Source of the DNA: a bacterium HR28
GTDB lineage: Bacteria; Chloroflexota; Chloroflexia; Thermomicrobiales; Thermomicrobiaceae
Assembly (NCBI GenBank): GCA_002898255.1
Contig: BEIE01000001.1
Coordinates: 1,116,001 to 1,180,000, forward strand
Length of the DNA stretch: 64,000 nt
Reading direction: 5' to 3'
The notes below the pieces were generated by a model. The model worked only from the letters and a program-made list of their open reading frames with translations. It did not search any database and was not told the DNA's origin. Of this stretch, positions 57,762 to 64,000 are shown in pieces. Every line of letters starts with the position of its first letter. Position 1 is the stretch's first letter. A program made the translations under genes and the position numbers.

Positions 57762-58078
57762 GCCTTTCTCACCAATGGTTCGACAAATACATCGATCGTA
57801 CCACCGCAGCTGAGCCCGACATCCCAGGCCTGCTCGTCACTGATCCCATACCGGACGAGCCGTGGCTGTCCGGTCTCCAACACTTCAAGCGCGACCTCGA
57901 ACACCGCGCCTTCTACACAGCCACCGCTCACCGAGCCAGCCATCCGCCCGGAGCGCGTTACAGCCATCTTGGCCCCTACGGGGCGAGGTGACGAGCCGAT
58001 AGCCCGTACCACGGTGGCGAGAGCGATCTCTTCACCCTCGCTGATCCAGCGTTCGATTTCCGGCAGTATATCTCGCAT
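57758..58078 (-). CDS. Short XdhC/CoxI-domain protein
   Basis: 106 residues from the ATG at 58078, eight bases behind GAGGAGA; a GTG at 58099 would add seven. It consists only of the XdhC_CoxI domain: ALATVVRAIGSSPRPVGAKMAV, GSVSGGCVEGAVFE with the conserved Cys, and WDVGLSCGGTIDVFVEPL. The C-terminal Rossmann domain is absent but supplied by the next gene, with an ATGA overlap. So the cofactor-insertion factor is split across two coupled genes. Confidence 0.85.
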   Translation of the reverse strand: MRDILPEIERWISEGEEIALATVVRAIGSSPRPVGAKMAVTRSGRMAGSVSGGCVEGAVFEVALEVLETGQPRLVRYGISDEQAWDVGLSCGGTIDVFVEPLVRKA

Positions 58079-58095
58079 GGCTTTCTCTCCTCGTT

Positions 58096-59349
58096 TCACG
58101 CAGCGGTCGTCTCGGGCAAGACTGCATGCTGACGCCGGACCGGACGCTTATCGTCGATCTGGCTCAGGTGTTTGGCGAGTGCCTCGAGACTGGCGAAGTT
58201 ATGGATTGGCATGAAGTCGTCGATGTAGGGCAGTGCTGCTTGCATACCCCGCGTGAGCGGCTCATACCGCGGCGAACCGAGCAGCGGGTTGAGCCAAATG
58301 AGTCGATAACAGCTCCGCTGGAGCCGCGCCATTTCTTGGGCGAGGAGCTGCGGATCGCCGCGGTCCCAGCCATCGCTGATAATCAGCACGACGGCGCCAT
58401 TCCGGAGGACGCGGCGCGCCCACTCTTGGTTGAATGTCTGAAGCGATTGTCCGATGCGCGTGCCACCCGACCAATCCTGCACCTCACGGGCGACCCGCCG
58501 CATGGCCTCATCGATGTCTTGGTGTTTGAGGAGCCGTGTGACACGCGTGAGTCGGGTCCCGAAGACGAACGCCTCAACCTTGGCCATGCCGTTCTCGATC
58601 GCATAGATGAACTGCAAGAGAATCCGGCTATACCGATCCATTGACCCGCTCACATCGCAGATGACGACGAGCTGGCGCGGCTTCGTCTTCGTCTCCCGGC
58701 GTGCGATCGTGAGGGGAACCCCGCCAGTCTGGAGCGATCGTCGCATCGTCCGTCGTGGGTCGATGAAGCGACCCTTCGGCGAAGCGATCTTGCGGCGGGA
58801 GCGCCGGCGGCCGATCTCCCAGGTCAGCTGCTGCATGAAACGACGGATTTGCTGGAGTTCCTCCTCAGTGAAATCCGCGAAGTCCTTCTCGCGAAGTACC
58901 TCTGCCGGGCTATAGCTGAAGGCATCAGCGAGCGATTCTTCGTCGCTGGCCTCTCCCGTGTCACCTTCCTCGACGGCCTCCACAGCTTCGAGCCGACGAC
59001 CGCGCGCGCCCGACAGTGTCGTGCCGTCCGCTTCCTCTGTCTCCTCACCCTCTTCGGGTGCGAGCTCGATCACATCGTCTGGCTCGGCCTGCTGGAGCAG
59101 ACCGTCAGTGTATTCCGGCTTCGCCCGCCAGTAGAGGTCGAAGAGGCGATCGAAGACCGGCATATCGTCTTTGTGCGTGACAAGACAGGCACGAGCTGCC
59201 TCGCGGAACTCCTCGCGTCGGCTAATGTCGATGTGCTCGATTGCGCGCACGAAGTCCATGGCCTGTCCGGTGGTCGTCTTGACACCGGCACGCCGCAGAA
59301 GGCGGGCAAAGGCAAGTGCGCGCTGGGCGAAATTCATCGTCGCAGTCAT
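58096..59349 (-). CDS. coxE: VWA-domain protein of the cox cluster (CoxE)
   Basis: 417 residues. N-terminal helical region with a Glu/Asp-rich stretch (PEEGEETEEADG, about 98-115), then a VWA domain with MIDAS motif DVSGSMDRYS (near residue 231), the Thr of the GGTRIG loop and DGWDRGDP. CoxE works with the AAA protein CoxD to assemble or activate the sulfide-bridged Cu/Mo site in CO dehydrogenase; in form II clusters its role is less clear. The 5' end lies 43 bp from coxD; the stop is within a few bases of the short XdhC gene. Confidence 0.9.
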   Translation of the reverse strand: MTATMNFAQRALAFARLLRRAGVKTTTGQAMDFVRAIEHIDISRREEFREAARACLVTHKDDMPVFDRLFDLYWRAKPEYTDGLLQQAEPDDVIELAPEEGEETEEADGTTLSGARGRRLEAVEAVEEGDTGEASDEESLADAFSYSPAEVLREKDFADFTEEELQQIRRFMQQLTWEIGRRRSRRKIASPKGRFIDPRRTMRRSLQTGGVPLTIARRETKTKPRQLVVICDVSGSMDRYSRILLQFIYAIENGMAKVEAFVFGTRLTRVTRLLKHQDIDEAMRRVAREVQDWSGGTRIGQSLQTFNQEWARRVLRNGAVVLIISDGWDRGDPQLLAQEMARLQRSCYRLIWLNPLLGSPRYEPLTRGMQAALPYIDDFMPIHNFASLEALAKHLSQIDDKRPVRRQHAVLPETTAA

Positions 59350-59392
59350 TGGTACCGAACCTCGGCAAAGCCCTCGGGGGGCCGAATGAGCG

Positions 59393-60289
59393 TTATTCCT
59401 GGGTGGCTGTTGAGACCAGTTCCTCCAGTCGCTTCTTTCGGATGTGTTGGAGGTCCTCCTGGTGCTTGAGGATCGCGCCCAACGTGGCAGACGCGATCTC
59501 CACGCTCAGCTGGCTCTGGTTCAGTGCCAAGAGCGCCGCGGCCCAGTCCAGTGTCTCAGCCACCCCTGGGAGCTTGTAGAGATCCTCGCGCCGCAGGGCT
59601 TGAATGAATCGAGCAACCTGCAATGCCAGCCGCTCCGGGATACCAGGCAGCTTAACACGCAGGATCTCGAATTCCTTCTCCAGTGTTGGGTAGTCGATCC
59701 AGTGGTAGAGGCAGCGCCGCTTGAGCGCGTCGTGGAGCTCCCGCGTCCGGTTGGACGTGATGATCACGTACGGTGGATGTTCCGCCCGGATCGTCCCGAT
59801 CTCCGGAATCGTGATCTGGAAATCAGACAGGAGCTCAAGCAAGAAGGCTTCGAACTCCTCATCGGCGCGGTCGATCTCATCGATCAAGAGAACGGGCGGC
59901 TTTCCACGATGCCGGATCGCCTTCAGCAGCGGGCGCTCAATCAGGAACTCTTCGCTGAAGATCTCGTGCATCGCGGTATCCCAGCCAACCTGCTGATCCT
60001 CCAGCAGGCGGATTGCCAGCATCTGCCGCGGGTAGTTCCACTCGTACACCGCGTGATTGACGTCAAGCCCCTCGTAGCACTGGAGCCGGATGAGCTCCGT
60101 GTCTAGGACCTGCGCCAAAACCTTGGCGACTTCGGTCTTTCCGACACCAGCTTCCCCTTCAAGAAGCAATGGCTTCGGAAGCTTGAGTGCCAGGAAAATT
60201 GCAGTCGCCAAGCTTGTATCGCTGACGTAGCGATGCGCCGCGAGCGCTCGCTGCACTGCCTCAACCGATGTCAGTTCTGCGACTTTCAC
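59393..60289 (-). CDS. coxD: MoxR-type AAA ATPase (CoxD)
   Basis: 298 residues. Walker A GEAGVGKTE (residues 45-53), Walker B VLLIDEIDRAD (near 133), sensor 1 ITSNRTREL and a sensor 2/lid part (LDWAAALLALNQ). MoxR-family proteins act as chaperone-like ATPases for VWA partners, here coxE next door. CoxD is needed for maturation of CO dehydrogenase in Oligotropha. ATG at 60289; a terminator stands between coxM and this gene, suggesting its own transcript. Confidence 0.92.
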   Translation of the reverse strand: MKVAELTSVEAVQRALAAHRYVSDTSLATAIFLALKLPKPLLLEGEAGVGKTEVAKVLAQVLDTELIRLQCYEGLDVNHAVYEWNYPRQMLAIRLLEDQQVGWDTAMHEIFSEEFLIERPLLKAIRHRGKPPVLLIDEIDRADEEFEAFLLELLSDFQITIPEIGTIRAEHPPYVIITSNRTRELHDALKRRCLYHWIDYPTLEKEFEILRVKLPGIPERLALQVARFIQALRREDLYKLPGVAETLDWAAALLALNQSQLSVEIASATLGAILKHQEDLQHIRKKRLEELVSTATQE

Positions 60290-60358
60290 GCCTCACCTCG
60301 ACTCTTCCGATGCGCCGATCCTGTAGTATACCAAAGTACGGTATCGAACGAACAGGAG

Positions 60359-60385
60359 AGCGCCCGGGGAGAACCCCCGGGCGCT
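60359..60385 (-). terminator. Terminator behind coxM
   Basis: AGCGCCCGGGG-AGAAC-CCCCGGGCGCT, an 11-bp perfect stem 23 bp past the coxM stop (minus strand). The following bases (CTCCTGTTCGTTCG) are weakly T-rich. It may reduce transcription into coxD. Confidence 0.65.
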
Positions 60386-60408
60386 GATGTGTCGAGCTGT
60401 GTCACGTC

Positions 60409-61275
60409 TCAGCCGCGAGCACGCTCAACTGCACGCGTTAGCGCGCGCTTGACGAAGACGCGGGTGAGATGAGCCCGGTACTCGTCGCTCGCAAAGATAT
60501 CGCTATTGAACGTCATCCCCTCGCTTGCCAACTGGCTTGCTGCCTCGATCGCGGCCGCGGTTGGCTCTTGACCGACGAGTGCTTGCTCGACGTTCTGCCG
60601 TCGCACGGCGTACGGACCAGCGCCGGTCACCCCAACGCGCACGGCAGCGACCTTCCCGTCTTCGCCCAGCGTGACGACGGCTGCGGCACCAACAACGGCG
60701 TAGCCCGATGCCGGGTTAGCGAACTTCTGGTATGACATTCCGGTACGGGCAGGTGGCTTGGGGAAAGAAATCTCCGTAAGAATCTCGTTCGGTTGCAGAG
60801 CGGTTGTAAAGAGATCGACAAAGAACTGGTCGGCTGGGATGGTGCGTTCGCCGTCCGGGCCCACGGCCTTGAGTTCCGCGCCGAGAGCGAGGACGACTGC
60901 TGGCAGATCGGCGGCAGGGTCAGCGTGTGCGAGGGAGCCACCAATCGTGCCCATGTTGCGCACTTGGAGATCGCCGATCACGTCGATCGCCTCGGGCAAG
61001 ATGGGCAGAACCTGCCGGACAAGCTCCGAGCGCTGGATGTCGTCATAGCGGGTGGTCGCACCGATGACGATACGGTCGCCAGCATCACGAATGCCAGCCA
61101 GTTCAGGGACACGGGAAATATCGATCAGTGCAGATGGGCTGGCGAGGCGCAGCTTCATCGCTGGGATAAGACTATGCCCGCCAGCCAACAGCTTGGCATC
61201 GGGGTTCTCTACCAAGAGCTTGAGTGCTTCTTGTACGGAACCCGCCCGATAGTAGGTGAACGTGCTTGGATACAT
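60409..61275 (-). CDS. coxM: Molybdenum hydroxylase FAD-binding medium subunit (CoxM family)
   Basis: 288 residues. FAD-binding PCMH fold: AKLLAGGHSLIPAMKLRLA (residues 28-46) and TIGGSLAHADPAADLP (near 111-126) are the two FAD contacts of CoxM/CutM, and the C-terminal CO_deh_flav_C domain follows (about 175-285). It passes electrons from the Fe-S subunit to FAD and on to an acceptor. Last in the S-L-M order. Confidence 0.93.
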   Translation of the reverse strand: MYPSTFTYYRAGSVQEALKLLVENPDAKLLAGGHSLIPAMKLRLASPSALIDISRVPELAGIRDAGDRIVIGATTRYDDIQRSELVRQVLPILPEAIDVIGDLQVRNMGTIGGSLAHADPAADLPAVVLALGAELKAVGPDGERTIPADQFFVDLFTTALQPNEILTEISFPKPPARTGMSYQKFANPASGYAVVGAAAVVTLGEDGKVAAVRVGVTGAGPYAVRRQNVEQALVGQEPTAAAIEAASQLASEGMTFNSDIFASDEYRAHLTRVFVKRALTRAVERARG

Positions 61276-61332
61276 CGTTCGCTCCCCTTCCGTTTCCCTG
61301 CGGGGCCGGACCGATCGGCCCCGTCCCTCGCA

Positions 61333-63684
61333 TCAGCTTGACCGCTCGCGAACGGCTCGCCAGATCCGCTCCGGTGTGAGCGGCATATCGATGTGCTCGA
61401 TTCCGAACGGTGCAAGTGCATCGATCACTGCGTTCACGACCGCCGGTGTCGAGGCGATCGTCCCGGTCTCACCAGCTCCTTTCACACCCATCGGGTTGAC
61501 CGGTGTTGGCGTGACGGTCCGGTCCACCGTGAACGAGGGCAGCATGCTTGCCTTCGGAATGGCGTAGTCCATCAGTGACGCACTGAGGAGCTGCCCATTC
61601 GCATCGTAGGCCGCGTACTCGTAGACGGCCTGGGCCAACCCCTGGGCAATGCCGCCGTGGACCTGCCCGTCCACAATCATTGGATTAATCACGTTCCCAA
61701 CGTCATCGACAGCGACGTACTTCAGGAAATCGACCTTCCCTGTTTCGGGATCAACCTCGACGACGCAGATGTGGCAGCCGAAGGGGAAGGTATTGTTGAC
61801 TGGATCCCAGAAGTGCGTCGCCTCGAGGCCGGGTTCGATGTCACGTGGCAGTTTCCAGGCCAGGTACGCCTGCAAGGCGACCTCCTGGAAGGTCATTCCG
61901 CGGTCCGGTGCACCCTTGACGAAGAAGCGACCGTTCTCAAAAGCCAGGTCTTCCGGTGAGACCTCGAGCAGGTGAGCGGCGATACGCTGCGCCTTCTCCT
62001 TCACCTTCCGGCAAGCAGCAACGAGAGCAGCGCCACCGACTGCCGTGCTCCGGCTCCCGTAGGTTCCCATCCCGAACGGCACCATCTCGGTGTCGCCGTG
62101 GATGATTTCGACATCTTCAAAGGGGACGCCGAGCTCGTCAGCGACGAGTTGCGCGAAGGTCGTTTCCTCGCCCTGGCCATGGGGATTTGAGCCGGTGAAG
62201 ACAGTGACCTTCCCGGTAGGATGGACGCGCACGGTTGCGCTTTCCCAGAGTCCACCCTGGAAGCCCATGGCCCCTGCAGCTTGAGAGGGAGCCAATCCGC
62301 ACACCTCAACATATGTGGAGAAGCCAATGCCGATATAGCGTCCCTGCTGTCGCAGCTCGGCTTGCTGACGGCGCAGGTTGGCGTAATCGACGAGTTCGAG
62401 CGCCCGATTCAAGGTCGCCTCATAGTCACCGCTGTCGTACTGGAGCCCTGTTGGCGTGGTATAGGGGAACCGGTCCTTGGGAATGAAGTTCTTGCGGCGG
62501 ATCTCTGCGGGATCCATACCCAGTTCCCGGGCCAAGATATCGATCATCCGCTCGAGCAGGTAGGTGGCCTCAGGTCGACCGGCACCACGATAGGCGTCGG
62601 TCGGTGTCGTATTGGTGAGGACACCGTACACGTCGCAGTGGATGACCGGGATCGCATAGGCTCCCTGCAGCATCAGACCAAAAAGCCAGGTTGGAACACC
62701 CGGGGCTGCCGTCGAGAGATATGCACCCATGTTGGCGTAGGCGCGGACACGGACACCGGTGATGGTGCCATCGCGGCGTGCAGCGATGTCCACGTACTGG
62801 ATGTGGTCGCGCCCATGGATTGTTGCCACGTAGTTCTCCTGGCGCGTCTCAATCCACTTAATCGGGCGCCCCAGATCGCGACTAATCGCTGCCGCGATCA
62901 TCTCACCCGCGTACATCGGAATCTTGCTACCAAAGCCACCGCCGACGTCGGTCGCAATCACGCGGATCCGTGTCTCCGGCAAGCCAGTGACTGCCGAGAG
63001 GAGCAAGCGGTGCACATGGGGGTTCTGACTCGTGCACCAGATCGTGAGTTCGCCGCTCCCGGGGTTGTACGCGGCGAGTGCCCCACGTGGCTCCATTGCG
63101 GTCGGAATGAGGCGATGGTTAATGAGGCGCCGCGACAGGCGCACCTCGGCTTCGTTCCAGACGGCGTCGAAGTCGCCGACATGCAGCTTCCAATGGAAGG
63201 CGAGATTATTGGGAATCTCGTCGTACAGCTGCGGTGCGCCCGGTTCCATCGCCTTCTCCTGGTCGACGACCGCTGGCAGCACCTCGTATTCGACGTCAAT
63301 TGCCTCGACGGCATCCTGCGCGACGTACCGGTCTTCCGCTACGACGACCGCGACAGCATCACCGACGTAGCGGACCTTATCGACAGCGACAGCCCGGTAT
63401 GGAGTGAGCTTTAGATCGCTGTCTGGGATCAGCCACGCGCATGGCACGGGTGCCAACTTGTCAACCAGGTCCTGCCCAGTGTAGACAGCGACCACCCCAC
63501 GCATGGCTCGCGCCTTGCTCGTGTCGATCCGCACGATCCGGGCGTGGGCATGCGGGCTACGCTTGATCGCCATAACGAGCGTTCCTGGGAGCCTGATGTG
63601 GTCAGTGAAATTCCCTCGGCCCGTGATAAGCCGCGGATCCTCGCGCCGCTTAATGGCTGCTCCGAAAAGCTTGGTGACGGCCAT
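61333..63684 (-). CDS. coxL: Molybdenum hydroxylase large subunit (CoxL family, form II)
   Basis: 783 residues. Hammerhead domain (IKRREDPRLITGRGNFTDHI), then the molybdenum-cofactor domains: DVGGGFGSKIPMYAGE, DAYRGAGRPEATYLLER, NPHGQGEETTFAQ and the catalytic Glu in GVKGAGETGT near residue 750. True CO dehydrogenases (form I) have AYxCSFR with a copper-binding Cys; this protein has AYRGAGR, the form II loop, so CO may not be its substrate. Sits between coxS and coxM with 57-bp gaps on both sides. Cofactor expected: molybdopterin cytosine dinucleotide, in line with mocA. Confidence 0.93.
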   Translation of the reverse strand: MAVTKLFGAAIKRREDPRLITGRGNFTDHIRLPGTLVMAIKRSPHAHARIVRIDTSKARAMRGVVAVYTGQDLVDKLAPVPCAWLIPDSDLKLTPYRAVAVDKVRYVGDAVAVVVAEDRYVAQDAVEAIDVEYEVLPAVVDQEKAMEPGAPQLYDEIPNNLAFHWKLHVGDFDAVWNEAEVRLSRRLINHRLIPTAMEPRGALAAYNPGSGELTIWCTSQNPHVHRLLLSAVTGLPETRIRVIATDVGGGFGSKIPMYAGEMIAAAISRDLGRPIKWIETRQENYVATIHGRDHIQYVDIAARRDGTITGVRVRAYANMGAYLSTAAPGVPTWLFGLMLQGAYAIPVIHCDVYGVLTNTTPTDAYRGAGRPEATYLLERMIDILARELGMDPAEIRRKNFIPKDRFPYTTPTGLQYDSGDYEATLNRALELVDYANLRRQQAELRQQGRYIGIGFSTYVEVCGLAPSQAAGAMGFQGGLWESATVRVHPTGKVTVFTGSNPHGQGEETTFAQLVADELGVPFEDVEIIHGDTEMVPFGMGTYGSRSTAVGGAALVAACRKVKEKAQRIAAHLLEVSPEDLAFENGRFFVKGAPDRGMTFQEVALQAYLAWKLPRDIEPGLEATHFWDPVNNTFPFGCHICVVEVDPETGKVDFLKYVAVDDVGNVINPMIVDGQVHGGIAQGLAQAVYEYAAYDANGQLLSASLMDYAIPKASMLPSFTVDRTVTPTPVNPMGVKGAGETGTIASTPAVVNAVIDALAPFGIEHIDMPLTPERIWRAVRERSS

Positions 63685-63741
63685 GGCTCCCTCCTTTGCT
63701 GCGAGGTGCCCGGATTCCAGCCGGTGAGTCCCAGCCCTAAA

Positions 63742-64000
63742 TCAGCTCCCGCTGCGCATCTTCTCGGCGGCGTACTGGATCGCCCGCACGATGTTCTGAT
63801 AGCCGGTGCAGCGGCAGAGATTGCCCTCGATCGCGTGGCGGATCTCCTCTTCCGTGGGGTTCGGGTTCCGCTGCAGGAAGTCAACAGCGGTCATGATCAT
63901 CCCCGGTGTGCAGTAGCCGCACTGCAGACCGTGCTTTTCCCAGAAGCCTTCCTGGACTGGATGCAACTGACCATCACGCGCCAGCCCCTCGATGGTCGTG
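63742..64000 (-). CDS. coxS: Molybdenum hydroxylase [2Fe-2S] small subunit, C-terminal part (runs off right edge)
   Basis: The last 86 codons are visible; the start lies beyond the right edge. It holds the second iron-sulfur domain: C-G-Y-C-T-P-G-M (in [16 protein letters not shown]) and [12 protein letters not shown], which bind the cluster next to the molybdenum site. The plant-ferredoxin-like N-terminal domain must be outside the window. It carries electrons from the large subunit to CoxM. First gene of the S-L-M operon as far as seen. Confidence 0.93.
   Translation of the reverse strand, partial: TTIEGLARDGQLHPVQEGFWEKHGLQCGYCTPGMIMTAVDFLQRNPNPTEEEIRHAIEGNLCRCTGYQNIVRAIQYAAEKMRSGS

Noticed and set aside
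61333-63684. Annotation of CoxL as true carbon monoxide dehydrogenase
   Set aside because: The loop is AYRGAGR and not AYxCSFR, and gene order is S-L-M; CO oxidation is not supported by sequence.

Overview
The window reads as a stretch of chromosome from a GC-rich (about 60%), probably thermophilic bacterium of the Chloroflexota, most likely class Thermomicrobia (Thermomicrobium/Sphaerobacter relatives). This is inferred from gene content and protein style: a compact primary-type sigma factor, stand-alone accA/accD, a lone PyrB, System I cytochrome c maturation, a form II molybdenum hydroxylase (cox-like) cluster, and a T-box leuS leader. No prophage, insertion sequence or CRISPR array was seen. 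Gene density is high, many neighbours overlap by ATGA, and GTG/TTG starts are common.

Layout. 1-3.9 kb: the N-terminal part of an SbcC/Rad50 ATPase (runs off the left edge), divergent from a sigma-70 gene across a perfect 16-bp palindrome; then pyrB on the minus strand. 4-5.7 kb: a site-2-type protease with CBS domains and an Hsp20 chaperone. 5.7-7.4 kb: accD-accA (minus). 7.5-11.4 kb: glgC-glgA plus a GalT/HIT-type enzyme (glycogen and sugar-nucleotide metabolism). 11.8-15.8 kb: a peptide-type ABC binding protein and two permeases without ATPases. 15.8-18 kb: thrC-thrB. 18-18.8 kb: an unexplained, possibly decayed reading frame. 18.8-24.5 kb: a small membrane protein, then rpsF-ssb-rpsR behind a leader resembling the S6:S18 site, a parvulin-type PPIase, a PH/DUF1648 membrane protein, a CDP-alcohol phosphatidyltransferase and an LpxL-type acyltransferase. 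24.5-29.8 kb: rimO (minus), tRNA-Ala(GGC), a leucine T-box leader, leuS and a DUF218 protein. 29.8-34.8 kb: recX, a 404-bp gap with a strong RNA hairpin, then a thioesterase / NDP-forming acyl-CoA synthetase / acyl-CoA dehydrogenase operon. 35-46 kb: an MBL-fold hydrolase, pyrG, the whole ATP synthase operon (atpZ-B-E-F-H-A-G-D-C) and murA. 46-53 kb: a cytochrome c maturation operon (TlpA/CcmG, membrane protein, ccmE, F, H, I-like, A, B, C, D-like). 53-64 kb: on the minus strand, an aerobic CO-dehydrogenase-like (xanthine dehydrogenase family) system, coxS-coxL-coxM, coxD, coxE, two XdhC proteins, MocA and a NUDIX enzyme, plus a separate second large subunit.

The genes work together as several housekeeping blocks: ATP synthesis, translation and replication proteins, nucleotide and amino-acid synthesis, and envelope lipids. 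Beside these are two redox systems: cytochrome c maturation and a molybdenum hydroxylase with its own cofactor-insertion proteins. Both large subunits carry AYRGAGR rather than the AYxCSFR loop of true CO dehydrogenase, so their substrate is open.

The least explained parts are the frame after thrB with one internal TGA, the structured segment before the thioesterase, the CcmE with a CPSRF haem site, the orphan molybdenum large subunit, and the lipid enzyme pair next to the PH/DUF1648 protein.
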